Assembly: GCF_002394865.1 (NCBI RefSeq)
Contig: NZ_DGUZ01000006.1
Span: 76,829-140,828, forward strand
DNA length: 64,000 nucleotides
Reading direction: 5' to 3'
Source of the DNA: Fibrobacter sp. UBA4297
GTDB taxonomy: Bacteria; Fibrobacterota; Fibrobacteria; Fibrobacterales; Fibrobacteraceae
The notes below the pieces were generated by a model, which was not told the DNA's origin, ran no database searches, and saw nothing but the letters and a program-made list of their open reading frames with translations. Of this stretch, positions 33,777 to 43,200 are shown one piece after another (position 1 is the first letter of the stretch; every line of letters starts with the position of its first letter). Made by a program: the position numbers and the translations under genes.

Positions 33777-35774
33777 TTACTTAATTCTTTGGCCTTTCAA
33801 ATCAAAGCGTTTGCCGTTCTTTTCGATGAAGAGAGAGTGACCATCGAAACGGAAGCGCGGTTGCTGTGAGCGAACGACCTTGGATTCAACAGGCGTGTGA
33901 ATTGCGATTGTGCCCTGCGAACTTGAAGATTCAACGTTTGCAGACGAGCTTGATGAAACGCTCGGAATCGACGAGGAGCTGGACGCGACTGCGGAAGACG
34001 AACTCTGCGGAACGCTCGAAGAAGAACTTGTGGCAGTTTCAGAAGAACTCGATGCCGGCACGTCTTGTCTTGCTACGCCATTGGCAGCAAATTCCGGAGC
34101 ATAGCCCGCGTTGATGGCTTCGATAGCGCCAGCGAGGTATGCAAGCGGAGCGTTCCAGTTGATAGCGACTTCGTTCGTGGCGTAGCTGCAACGCTGATCG
34201 GTGTAAGCGGTTGCCGCCTGGCCCTTGCGATAATCAGCGCACTTCCATTCGGCGGCAGAACCAACGTCTTCGCCGCCAGGCTGCGGGCCACCCACAAGCA
34301 TACCCGGGATCGGTTCTTCTACGTTATCCGAAGTACTCGGGCGGTGGTGCGGCATTTTCGGAGACTTGGTGCCGTAACCGGTCACAAAAGACATGTCGAG
34401 CGGGTTCTTGCCAAGGAGGTAATCTAAGACCTTGACGGCAGCCTTGTAATACTTTTGATTGCCCGTGAGGTAATAGGCATGCAAGAGCCAAACGCCCTGA
34501 TTGGAGGCAACCGCATTGGAACCCCATACAAAGTCATCCTTTGCCATCACGACGCCAAAGCCTTTTTCGGCGCGGTTAGCAAAGTTGTCTGCAGTGCCCA
34601 AAATCTTTTGCTTGGCTTCGTTTGCATCGCCACCAAATTGCGCCTGATGCGTAGCCTTTTCGTACGTGGCAAGGCCCATGACATCGCCCCAGTAAGAGAC
34701 GTATTCCGATGAGCCGGACTGCTTGTAAGAAGCATCACCCGTCGTGATGAAGAGTTCTGTCCCGGCAAGAACCTTTTCGTCGTTCGGGTTGTCGTTTTCG
34801 TAGGCACCTGTCGAAACGTCCGACGGATTGGCGAGATAGTTGCGGTTCGGATTCTGTTGTCCCCAGGCATAAGCCTTCTTGGCAGCCTCAAGGCACTTGG
34901 AAGCGTAATTGGCATCGAACGGCTTGTAAATGCGCGAAGCCATAGCCATTACAGCGGCAAAATCAAACGTACCCGCCGTGCTCTTGCCGATGGCGTAAAG
35001 TTTGGAATTGTCCTGCGCCGGCATCACATCGCCCGGGAAACCGAGGGAGGTAAGCTTGTGGTAGACGCCACCGTCAGAAGCCTGCATGGTGAGCATCCAG
35101 TCGAGATTGTACTTGATTTCGGCAAGCAAATCCGGGAGGGAGCCTTCGGCCGGAATGTTCCACTTGAGCGCCTTGAAATACTGCGGGAAGTGTTCGTAAA
35201 GAGAGAGGAGCGTGTAGGTCGTGATGCCCGAGTTCACAATGTAACGACCGTAGTCGCCAGCATCGTACCAGCCCTTGGTCGAATTGATCGTGCCCGAAGC
35301 ACCCGTAGAATTGTGGAGTTCAGCAGTCGGATTCGTGTGGCCGGCAGCGCGAGCCCACTTGCCTGCGTACTGGCTTTCGAGAGCCATGGAGGCGCGCTGG
35401 TAGTAGAACCACTTGATGGAGGCCTTGACGATTTCTTCGTACGTCTGGGATTTCACGACGAGATCAGAACGGAGCACGTTGCCGTTTACCTTGATGCTGT
35501 ACTTGCCCGCTTCGGCAAGCTTGGAGAAATCAACGAGCTGGACATTCTGACCGCTCGCGTCCCAGTAAGAGGCGGCCTTCGGCGTCACGGAGAGAACGAC
35601 CTGGCCTGCGGCATTCACAAAATCCACGTTGCCGTTTGCATCGACCAAAGCGAGTTCCTTGATGTCGCCCGGACGGTAGCCAATCTGGTTGATGTAAGCA
35701 GTCGCTGCGAAAGCTGGGGCTGCGAAAAGCGCGGCAAGCGCGACGGACTTTAACGCATTATTTTTCACAAACAT
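33777..35774 (-). CDS. GH9 cellulase with Ser-rich linker and C-terminal sorting-like module
   Basis: 665 residues from ATG 35774 (a TTG six codons earlier is in frame). After a signal peptide comes an Ig-like CelD_N domain (about 25-110, starting AYINQIGYRPGD). The GH9 (alpha/alpha)6 barrel has the Asp pair in GWYDAGDYGRY (about 169-178), the histidine motif PHHRPSTS (about 473) and the acid Glu in YATNEVAINWN (about 531). A linker of Ser runs (about 571-622) joins a 40-residue end with FIEKNGKRFDLKGQRIK, a pattern like type IX sorting domains. It should cleave beta-1,4-glucan at the cell surface or outside. It is a tandem paralogue of the next gene. Confidence 0.92.
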   Translation of the reverse strand: MFVKNNALKSVALAALFAAPAFAATAYINQIGYRPGDIKELALVDANGNVDFVNAAGQVVLSVTPKAASYWDASGQNVQLVDFSKLAEAGKYSIKVNGNVLRSDLVVKSQTYEEIVKASIKWFYYQRASMALESQYAGKWARAAGHTNPTAELHNSTGASGTINSTKGWYDAGDYGRYIVNSGITTYTLLSLYEHFPQYFKALKWNIPAEGSLPDLLAEIKYNLDWMLTMQASDGGVYHKLTSLGFPGDVMPAQDNSKLYAIGKSTAGTFDFAAVMAMASRIYKPFDANYASKCLEAAKKAYAWGQQNPNRNYLANPSDVSTGAYENDNPNDEKVLAGTELFITTGDASYKQSGSSEYVSYWGDVMGLATYEKATHQAQFGGDANEAKQKILGTADNFANRAEKGFGVVMAKDDFVWGSNAVASNQGVWLLHAYYLTGNQKYYKAAVKVLDYLLGKNPLDMSFVTGYGTKSPKMPHHRPSTSDNVEEPIPGMLVGGPQPGGEDVGSAAEWKCADYRKGQAATAYTDQRCSYATNEVAINWNAPLAYLAGAIEAINAGYAPEFAANGVARQDVPASSSSETATSSSSSVPQSSSSAVASSSSSIPSVSSSSSANVESSSSQGTIAIHTPVESKVVRSQQPRFRFDGHSLFIEKNGKRFDLKGQRIK

Positions 35775-36109
35775 CCTCGTAAAAAAGTGCAAGTTTTAGC
35801 CCATATAATATAGAGCCGTTCAAGCATATTTTCTACCCGTCCGAACATCATTTTAAAGAAAAGTGTTGCAAGTGTTTTATCCATTGAAAGGGAGATTCCC
35901 GCTCGGAACGGGGTCCGGGATGACAAAGGTGGCGGGAATGACAAAGGAGCCGAGTGATGCAGAAACATGCTTGCATGTTTCTATATCCGAGGCGAACAAG
36001 TCAGACCCCTTTAGGGGAATGACAACTTCTGGAGAACAGAAAAACGGCGTCCCGGGAGGGGCGCCGTTTGCATTCTATGAATATGGATTTTTGAGGTTAG
36101 GTAGGAGAA
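35775..36109. other. Intergenic region between the GH9 genes
   Basis: A 335-base gap. It holds a repeat related to the dispersed family (GGGTCCGGGATGACAAAG at about 35908, GGGAATGACAAAGG after it, GGGGAATGACA near 36013), a perfect palindrome AGAAACATGC-TT-GCATGTTTCT at 35961-35982, and the terminator of the upstream GH9 gene. Confidence 0.65.
36041..36069 (-). terminator. Terminator of the second GH9 gene
   Basis: On the minus strand the stem AACGGCG / CGCCGTT with a 12-base loop is followed by TTTC. It begins about 40 bases past the stop codon at 36110. Confidence 0.75.
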
Positions 36110-37972
36110 TTACTTGATGAGATGGCCCTTGAGGTCAAAGCGCTTGCCATTCTTTTCGATGAACACCTTCTGGTCTGCAAAACGGAGGCGCGGAGCAGTT
36201 TCAACCGACACACGGTTTCTCGAAACAATAGGCTTGAGAGCAGAAGTTCCGCCCTTCGCCACGCCTGGAACAGCAAACGACGGAGCGAAACCAGCATTCA
36301 AAGCCTCAAGAGCACCCGCGAGGTAGGCAAACGGGGCGTTCCAGTTAATTGCGACTTCGTTTGTCGCATAGCTGCAACGATTGTCCGTGTAAGAAGTTGC
36401 AGCCTGACCCGTTCTATAATCCTTGCATTCCCAAGACTTCGTTCCGATATCTTCACCGCCCGGCTGCGGGCCGCCCACAACCATGCCAGGAACCGGAGGC
36501 GTCACCTTGTCAGCCGTACTCGGACGATGGTGCGGCATCATCGGAGACTTTGTACCAAATCCCGTCACAAACGACATATCCAACGGGTTCTTGCCAAGCA
36601 GGTAGTCCATGACCTTCTTTGCAGCTTCGTAATACTTCTGTTCACCAGTCACATAGTAAGCGTGGAGGAGGAATACGCCCTGGTTACCCGCAACGGCATT
36701 CGAGCCCCAAACGAAATCTTCCTGAGACATGACAACGCCAAAGCCCTTCGTTGCAACGTATGCAAATTCATTAGCAAAATCCAAGAGCATCTGCTTTGCC
36801 GTTTCAGCGTCGGCGCCAACTTCGGTGGCATGGGTAGCTGCGCCATAAACAGCGAGACCATACATTTCAGGCCATGCAGGAACAATGCTTACCTTGTTCG
36901 GGTCAATCGTCGGTTTATACGATGCATCGCCCGTCGAAATGAACAGTTCCATACCGGCAAAAGCCTTTTCATCAGAGAATTCACCATCGCCATACGAGCC
37001 TGTAGCAACATCCATCGGGTTGTTGAAGGCTACCTTCGGATTCTTTTCGGCCCAAGCGTATGCCTTCTTTGCAGCTTCAAGGCACTTCGTGGCATAAGCT
37101 TCATCATAAGGCTTATACACGCGGTAAGCAGCAGCCATCACACCCGCAAAATCAAGCGCGGCAGCCGTACCCTTACCGATAACATAAAGCTTTTCCGTAT
37201 CCTTCGCCGGCATCACGTCGCCCGGGAACTGGAGTGTCGAAAGCTTGTGGTAAACCATGCCATCGGCAGCCTGCATCGTGAGCATCCAATCCAGGTTGTA
37301 CTTGATTTCGGCAAGCAAGTCCGGCAGGGCGCCTTCGGCGGGAATGTTCCACTTGAGCGTCTTGAAGTAATCCGGGAAATGTTCGTAAAGCGAAAGAAGC
37401 GTGTAGGTGGTAATGCCCGAGTTCACGATATAGCGCCCGTAGTCGCCTGCATCGTACCAGCCCTTGCTGGACTCGATTGTTCCAGAGGCACCCGTCGAAT
37501 TGTGGAGTGTCACGGTTGCATTCGTATGGCCGGCATCGCGTTTCCACTGGCCTGCATAAGTTTCTTCAAGCGGCATGGATGCACGCTGGTAGTAATACCA
37601 CTTGAGCGCGGCCTTTGCAATATCTTCGAAAGTCTTGTCGGCAATCTTCAAGTCCGAGCGCAGCACTTGCCCGCCCTGCTTGATGGAATAAGTTCCCGAA
37701 GCCTTCAATTCCGAGAAATCGACCAGTTGCACATCCTGATTGCTCGGATCCCAGTGAGAAGCCGCCTTCGGCGTCACCTTGAGGACCGTTTGGCCTGCAG
37801 CATCGACAATTTCGATATCGCCCGCACCATCGACCAAAGCGAATTCCTTCGGGTCCGACGGACGGTAACCGATCTGGTTGATGTATGCCGTTGCAGCGGT
37901 TGCAGCAGTCGCAAGCGAAAGCACGGTGGCCGCAAGCGGGACGAACTGTTTTAAGCCAAATTTGACCTTCAT
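36110..37972 (-). CDS. GH9 cellulase, tandem paralogue without Ser linker
   Basis: 620 residues. It has a signal peptide (MKVKFGLKQFVPLAATVLSL...), a CelD_N Ig-like domain (AYINQIGYRPSD on) and a GH9 catalytic domain with GWYDAGDYGRY (about 171), PHHRPSTAD (about 478) and YATNEVAINWN (about 537). The chain is highly similar to its neighbour over the whole catalytic part but lacks the Ser-rich linker; it passes directly into the same terminal motif FIEKNGKRFDLKGHLIK. The ribosome site AGGAG lies just before the ATG. The tandem copies point to a duplication followed by divergence in the linker. Confidence 0.92.
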   Translation of the reverse strand: MKVKFGLKQFVPLAATVLSLATAATAATAYINQIGYRPSDPKEFALVDGAGDIEIVDAAGQTVLKVTPKAASHWDPSNQDVQLVDFSELKASGTYSIKQGGQVLRSDLKIADKTFEDIAKAALKWYYYQRASMPLEETYAGQWKRDAGHTNATVTLHNSTGASGTIESSKGWYDAGDYGRYIVNSGITTYTLLSLYEHFPDYFKTLKWNIPAEGALPDLLAEIKYNLDWMLTMQAADGMVYHKLSTLQFPGDVMPAKDTEKLYVIGKGTAAALDFAGVMAAAYRVYKPYDEAYATKCLEAAKKAYAWAEKNPKVAFNNPMDVATGSYGDGEFSDEKAFAGMELFISTGDASYKPTIDPNKVSIVPAWPEMYGLAVYGAATHATEVGADAETAKQMLLDFANEFAYVATKGFGVVMSQEDFVWGSNAVAGNQGVFLLHAYYVTGEQKYYEAAKKVMDYLLGKNPLDMSFVTGFGTKSPMMPHHRPSTADKVTPPVPGMVVGGPQPGGEDIGTKSWECKDYRTGQAATSYTDNRCSYATNEVAINWNAPFAYLAGALEALNAGFAPSFAVPGVAKGGTSALKPIVSRNRVSVETAPRLRFADQKVFIEKNGKRFDLKGHLIK

Positions 37973-38090
37973 AGGACACTCCTTTCCGTTTTATTACCCT
38001 AATAATATATCCCGAAAAAGCGGAAATAAGCCTTATATAAAACAAAAACTGGATACAGCTGTACCCAGTGTGCGAAATTGCAAACGATTT

Positions 38091-39278
38091 TTAACGTTTA
38101 ACGTAACCGAACGCGCGCCGAGCACCCTCCGGAGTCGTAGCGACAACGTAGTAAGAGCCAGGGTTCAAGCGCAAGCCGTCAAAAGAGGGAGCTTTCGCCA
38201 CAAACATTCCATTAAGCGAATAGACGCAGTACGATTCTTTGGCATTCCAAAGGCGCGACTTGCCCAAAACGAGAGTTGAATCCGTATCGTCCGATTCCAC
38301 ATCAGGAACCCTAGCCGCCTTCGCCTCGCGCGCCTTATCCAAAAACGCAACCGCCTTGTCCAAGTTTGCAGCGACATACATTTCGGAGCCGCCATGGGAA
38401 CCGCCCTGAACCGAAACAAGTTCCGTCACCACATTGTGCGCCTTAAGTGAATCGTAAAGTTCCTTACTCTGTTCCTTGTTCACAATCTGGTCCGATGTCC
38501 CATGGAACAAAATAACCGGCGGATCGTCTTCACTTGCGTAATACGGCGAACTTGCGACCATCCACTTGTCCTTATTGCCTTCCCGTTCAACACCGATAAA
38601 CGCCCCCTCGTACGTACCCGGCCCCATAAAGTTTTCTATCGGGTTCATCGTGTAAATATCCGTCGGCGGAGACCAAAGCGTTGCCGCATCGATGCAACTG
38701 CTGAACGAAGTAAAATCACCGAGCGAGCCCACCAAATCTACAGTCACAGAACCGGACTTGCCTTCTTCCAAGCCACAGGTTGTTGCGACCAAACTAGACA
38801 GGTGACCGCCCGACGAAAATCCGGACATGGCGATAAAACTTGTATCAATTTTATACTTCGCCGCATTGCCACGCATAAAACGAACAACAGCCTTGAGGTC
38901 GTGCAACTGCGCCGGATATTTTGCATCACTTGCCGAACGGTGATTTGGAGTTGCCACGGCATAACCCGCCTTGAGATAAGCGGCACAGATTGTATTCAAG
39001 TCTGCAGAGCCCTTGGAATTGTTCATGCTCCAGGCGCTTCCATAAGTGTGGATGACTAACGGGTACGAATCCTTCTGCTCCTTGGGCAAGTAAACATCTA
39101 GCGTATGGTAAACTTGTCCATCGCCCACGTAATTTACATTGGCAAATTTTTCAGAATACTCTATTTTACCGTTACCGGACTGCTCTCCGCCAAAGCCGCC
39201 ACCAAAATTACCCCCGCCCCACTGGGCAAACGAGGATACGGCAAGGCCAAAACCGAGAGCCAAGATTATTTGTTTCAT
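38091..39278 (-). CDS. Secreted alpha/beta-hydrolase (carboxylesterase, possibly acetyl xylan esterase)
   Basis: 395 residues with a signal peptide followed by a Gly-rich stretch (WGGGNFGGGFGGEQSG). The alpha/beta-hydrolase core has the nucleophile in GFSSGGHLSS (Ser near 155), the acid in LFHGTSDQIV (Asp near 262) and the histidine in GGSHGG (near 294). HTYGSAW occupies the oxyanion-loop place of the usual HGGxW. The last 60 residues (YCVYSLNGMFVAKAPSFDGL, RLNPGSYYVV) form a module like Fibrobacter secretion or attachment tails. Next to cellulases, removal of acetyl or feruloyl groups from xylan is likely, but the substrate is inferred. Confidence 0.82.
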   Translation of the reverse strand: MKQIILALGFGLAVSSFAQWGGGNFGGGFGGEQSGNGKIEYSEKFANVNYVGDGQVYHTLDVYLPKEQKDSYPLVIHTYGSAWSMNNSKGSADLNTICAAYLKAGYAVATPNHRSASDAKYPAQLHDLKAVVRFMRGNAAKYKIDTSFIAMSGFSSGGHLSSLVATTCGLEEGKSGSVTVDLVGSLGDFTSFSSCIDAATLWSPPTDIYTMNPIENFMGPGTYEGAFIGVEREGNKDKWMVASSPYYASEDDPPVILFHGTSDQIVNKEQSKELYDSLKAHNVVTELVSVQGGSHGGSEMYVAANLDKAVAFLDKAREAKAARVPDVESDDTDSTLVLGKSRLWNAKESYCVYSLNGMFVAKAPSFDGLRLNPGSYYVVATTPEGARRAFGYVKR

Positions 39279-39466
39279 CCAATCACTCCTACTAATTGTA
39301 TATAAAATACCTCAAAAAAAATCTGTAGCGCAAGGATAGGACTATATTTCGTTGTACTCGTTCACAACTTTAGTGCAACAACACAGATTCCCTCCAAAGC
39401 CAGTCATTACTATTTTATTACATTTATCATTGATAAACAAAAAAATGATTCTTTAAGGATATTTTT

Positions 39467-40813
39467 ATGAATATTGCAATTGTCGGTACCGGTTACGTAG
39501 GCCTTGTAAGCGGCACATGCTTTGCCGAAATGGGCGTCAATGTGACTTGCGTCGATGTGAACCAGGCTAAAATCGAATCTCTCCAGAAAGGCGAAATACC
39601 CATATACGAACCGGGTCTCGACGAAATGGTGCTCCGTAACCAGCGCGAAGGCCGCCTCAACTTCACGACCGACCTCGCGAGCGTCCTCGACAATGTCGAA
39701 ATGGTATTCAGCGCCGTGGGTACGCCCCCCGACGAAGACGGTTCCGCCGACTTGCAGTACGTGCTCGCCGTGGCACGCACGTTCGGCCAGAACATCAAGA
39801 AGTACACCGTTCTCGTGACCAAGTCTACCGTCCCAGTCGGCACCGCCAAGAAGGTCAAGGCCGCCATCCAGGAAGAGCTCGACAAGCGTGGTGTGAACGT
39901 TCCGTTCGACGTCGCAAGCAATCCGGAATTTTTGAAGGAAGGCTCCGCCATCACGGACTTCATGAAGCCCGACCGCGTTGTCGTCGGTGTGGAAAGCGAA
40001 CAGGCCAAGGAACTCATGACCCGCCTCTACCGCCCGATGATGCTCAACAACTTCCGCGTGATTTTCACGGACATCCCGAGCGCCGAAATGATCAAGTACG
40101 CCGCAAACTCCATGCTCGCAACCCGCATCAGCTTCATGAACGACATCGCAAACCTCTGCGAACTCGTGGGCGCCGACGTGAACATGGTCCGTAAGGGCAT
40201 CGGTAGCGACACCCGCATCGGCAGCAAATTCCTCTACCCGGGCTGCGGCTACGGTGGAAGCTGCTTCCCGAAAGACGTGAAAGCCCTCATCAAGACCGCC
40301 GAAAAGAACGGCTACAAGATGGGCGTTCTCAAGGCCGTCGAAGAAGTGAACGAATACCAGAAGACGGTGCTGTTCAACAAGCTCGCCAAGCGCTTCGGTG
40401 GCGAAGCAAACCTCAAGGGCAAGACCATTGCCATGTGGGGCCTCGCCTTCAAGCCCGAAACTGATGACATGCGCGAAGCCACCGCCCTCGTGCTCATCGA
40501 CCTCTTGACCAAGGCCGGCGCAACAATCCGCGTGTACGACCCAGTCGCCATGAACGAATGCAAGCGCCGCATGGCAGCACGCCCCGACGCAGCAACAATC
40601 GCAAGCCAAATCGTTTACTGCAACGACATGTACGAAGCTTTGCTCGATGCCGACGCCTTGCTGCTCGTCACCGAATGGAAGCAGTTCCGCATGCCGAGCT
40701 TCGGCGTGATGAAGAAGTCGATGAAGAACGCCCTCATCATCGACGGACGCAACATCTACGACGCAAAGGAGCTCGCCGACGCCGGCTTTGAATACAGCGC
40801 CATCGGTTGCTAA
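39467..40813 (+). CDS. ugd: UDP-glucose 6-dehydrogenase
   Basis: 448 residues. It oxidises UDP-glucose to UDP-glucuronate with two NAD. Motifs: the NAD loop GTGYVG (7-12), STVPVGTAKKV, EFLKEGSAITDF, and the catalytic Cys in GCGYGGSCFPKD (near 266). The C-terminal domain carries KPETDDMREA. AAGGA lies eight bases before the ATG. It heads a two-gene unit with the epimerase nine bases downstream and opens the polysaccharide locus, supplying uronic acid precursors. Confidence 0.95.
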   Translation: MNIAIVGTGYVGLVSGTCFAEMGVNVTCVDVNQAKIESLQKGEIPIYEPGLDEMVLRNQREGRLNFTTDLASVLDNVEMVFSAVGTPPDEDGSADLQYVLAVARTFGQNIKKYTVLVTKSTVPVGTAKKVKAAIQEELDKRGVNVPFDVASNPEFLKEGSAITDFMKPDRVVVGVESEQAKELMTRLYRPMMLNNFRVIFTDIPSAEMIKYAANSMLATRISFMNDIANLCELVGADVNMVRKGIGSDTRIGSKFLYPGCGYGGSCFPKDVKALIKTAEKNGYKMGVLKAVEEVNEYQKTVLFNKLAKRFGGEANLKGKTIAMWGLAFKPETDDMREATALVLIDLLTKAGATIRVYDPVAMNECKRRMAARPDAATIASQIVYCNDMYEALLDADALLLVTEWKQFRMPSFGVMKKSMKNALIIDGRNIYDAKELADAGFEYSAIGC

Positions 40814-40822
40814 GGTATAGCC

Positions 40823-41911
40823 ATGCTTGACAAAAACGTTATCCTCAATGGAAAGGCCGTTCTCGTTACAGGTGCAGCTGGATTTATCGGTTGCAACCTC
40901 TGCAAGAAGTTACTCAACGACTACAACTGCGCAGAACTCGTCGGACTCGATAGCATCACCGACTACTACGACGTGAACATCAAGCATGAACGCCTCAAGG
41001 AAATCGAAGCGCTCGCCACCGCCACCGGCAAGAAGTGGACGTTTATCAAAGCAAACCTCGCCGACAAGGCCGCCATCGACAGCCTGTTCGAGAAGTACCA
41101 CTTTGCCGTCGTCGTGAACCTCGCCGCCCAGGCAGGCGTCCGCTACTCCATCACAAACCCCGACGCCTACATCCAGAGCAACCTCATCGGATTCTACAAC
41201 ATTCTGGAAGCCTGCCGCAGGGGCGCCGAAAAAGGCGAAGTCGAGCACCTCGTGTACGCAAGTTCCTCCAGCGTGTACGGCAGCAACAAGAAAATCCCGT
41301 ACTCCACCGACGACAAAGTCGACAATCCGGTCTCACTCTACGCCGCCACCAAGAAGAGCAACGAACTCATGGCGCACGCCTACAGCAAGCTCTACAACAT
41401 TCCGAGCACCGGGCTCCGCTTCTTTACCGTCTACGGCCCCGCAGGCCGCCCGGACATGGCGTACTTCGGATTCACCAACAAGCTCAAGGCCGGCAAGACC
41501 ATCCAAATTTTCAACTACGGCAAGTGCAAGCGCGACTTTACCTACGTCGATGACATTGTCGAAGGCGTCGTACGCGTGATGCAGCACGCCCCCGAAAAGC
41601 GAAGCGGCGAAGACGGACTCCCCCTCCCGCCGTACAAGGTCTACAACATCGGCAACAACCACCCGGAAAACCTGCTCGACTTCGTGACGATTCTCCAAGA
41701 AGAGCTCGTCCGCGCGAAGGTACTCCCCGCCGATTACGACTTCGAAGCCCACAAGGAACTTGTGCCCATGCAGCCCGGTGACGTTCCCGTGACCTACGCC
41801 GACACGACCGCTCTGGAACAGGATTTCGGCTTCAAGCCCGCCACCCCGCTCCGCGAAGGTTTAAGGAAGTTCGCGGAATGGTATGCGGAGTATTATGGGA
41901 AGGAAGAGTAG
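40823..41911 (+). CDS. NAD-dependent UDP-sugar epimerase, probably UDP-glucuronate 4-epimerase
   Basis: 362 residues, short-chain dehydrogenase/epimerase fold. The NAD loop GAAGFIG is at 17-23, the catalytic pair YAATKKS (Tyr near 173, Lys near 177) follows SSSSVYG, and LRFFTVYGPAGRPDMAYFGF is the hallmark of UDP-glucuronate 4-epimerases. DSITDYYDVNIKHERL near the start is also typical of that group. Coupling to ugd suggests UDP-galacturonate as product for capsule or O-polysaccharide. Codon use is GC-rich, unlike the genes that follow. Confidence 0.88.
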   Translation: MLDKNVILNGKAVLVTGAAGFIGCNLCKKLLNDYNCAELVGLDSITDYYDVNIKHERLKEIEALATATGKKWTFIKANLADKAAIDSLFEKYHFAVVVNLAAQAGVRYSITNPDAYIQSNLIGFYNILEACRRGAEKGEVEHLVYASSSSVYGSNKKIPYSTDDKVDNPVSLYAATKKSNELMAHAYSKLYNIPSTGLRFFTVYGPAGRPDMAYFGFTNKLKAGKTIQIFNYGKCKRDFTYVDDIVEGVVRVMQHAPEKRSGEDGLPLPPYKVYNIGNNHPENLLDFVTILQEELVRAKVLPADYDFEAHKELVPMQPGDVPVTYADTTALEQDFGFKPATPLREGLRKFAEWYAEYYGKEE

Positions 41912-42008
41912 CGGGAAAATACTATAAAAAAGAACATAGCATACCTATAAAATCACCATTTACTATATTATTTGTGCAACAATCATCATTAATTAGACTC
42001 TATTCATT

Positions 42009-43181
42009 ATGAACGATATTCAGCATATTTTTATTATTGGAAGTAAAGGTATCCCCGGAGCGTATGGTGGATACGAAACCTTCGTTGATAAATTGACAGA
42101 ATATCAGGAAAATGACAAACGCTTCAAATATCACGTAGCGTGTAAATCAACAGAAAATGGCGAATTTGAGTATCACAACGCCCATTGTTTCAATGTAAAA
42201 GTTCCCCCAATTGGTGCAGTAGCGGCAATCATTTATGATATCCAAGCCCTTTTGCAAAGCATCCGCTACATAAAAAAAAATAACATACAACACCCTATTA
42301 TATATTGTCTAGCTTGTCGTATCGGTCCCTTCATGCGCATATTCCAAAAAAAAATTCACGCACTGGGAGGAAAACTATATGTGAATCCGGATGGTCATGA
42401 ATGGCTTCGAGCAAAGTGGTCTCTGCCTGTCCGAAAATATTGGAAATTCAGCGAAAATCTGATGGTCAAATATGCAGACTTACTCATTTGTGATTCCAAG
42501 AACATCGAAAAATACATTCGCGAAACATACGCCAAATATAAACCAAACACTACATACATCGCTTACGGAGCAGAAATCCGCAAAAGCCACCTCGCTGATG
42601 ACGACAAAACTTTCGTAAACTGGCTTGACGAAAAAGGTCTACAGCCCAAACAATATTATCTAGTTGTCGGTCGTTTCGTTCCTGAAAACAATTACGAAAC
42701 GATGATTCGCGAATTCATGGCAAGCAAGACTACGAAGAATTTTGCATTAATCACGAACGTAAACAAGAGGTTCTTGGAAAAGCTCAAGAAAAAGACTCAT
42801 TTCGACAAAGATCCCCGCATCAAGTTCGTTGGCACTGTTTATGACCAAGAACTTTTGATGAAAATTCGTGAACAAGCATATGCCTACTTTCATGGTCACG
42901 AAGTCGGCGGGACCAACCCAAGCTTGCTAGAAGCGCTCGCCAGTAGTGACTTAAACCTTCTTTTGGACGTGGGATTCAACCGAGAAGTAGCTGAAGACGC
43001 AGCAATATATTGGACAAAACAACCTCATAGTTTAGCGACAACCATAGAAGAAGCTGATCAACTCAATAGCGAAGTAATCAGCCACCTCGCTTCAGCAAGC
43101 ACAAAAAGAATAACTGATGCCTACAATTGGAATTACATTTCCAATCAATACATTCTTATATGGAACAGCACCCTACAATAG
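42009..43181 (+). CDS. DUF1972-type glycosyltransferase (GT4)
   Basis: 390 residues. The N-terminal DUF1972 signature GSKGIPGAYGGYETF (11-25) marks rhamnosyl- and related transferases that act early in capsule or O-unit assembly. The C-terminal GT-B half has the nucleotide-sugar region YFHGHEVGGTNPSLLEALAS, a variant of the EX7E motif. Base composition turns AT-rich here, so the operon from this gene on may be a separately acquired cassette. Sugar specificity cannot be read. Confidence 0.87.
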   Translation: MNDIQHIFIIGSKGIPGAYGGYETFVDKLTEYQENDKRFKYHVACKSTENGEFEYHNAHCFNVKVPPIGAVAAIIYDIQALLQSIRYIKKNNIQHPIIYCLACRIGPFMRIFQKKIHALGGKLYVNPDGHEWLRAKWSLPVRKYWKFSENLMVKYADLLICDSKNIEKYIRETYAKYKPNTTYIAYGAEIRKSHLADDDKTFVNWLDEKGLQPKQYYLVVGRFVPENNYETMIREFMASKTTKNFALITNVNKRFLEKLKKKTHFDKDPRIKFVGTVYDQELLMKIREQAYAYFHGHEVGGTNPSLLEALASSDLNLLLDVGFNREVAEDAAIYWTKQPHSLATTIEEADQLNSEVISHLASASTKRITDAYNWNYISNQYILIWNSTLQ

Positions 43182-43200
43182 TTAGAACGTCTTTTTGCTT

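Noticed and set aside
36122..37954. 610-codon plus-strand open frame across the second GH9 gene
   Set aside because: It is the exact antisense of a convincing GH9 cellulase; GC-rich third positions keep the antisense frame open and the translation has no domain.
39410..40609. 399-codon minus-strand frame over ugd
   Set aside because: Antisense shadow of ugd; same cause.
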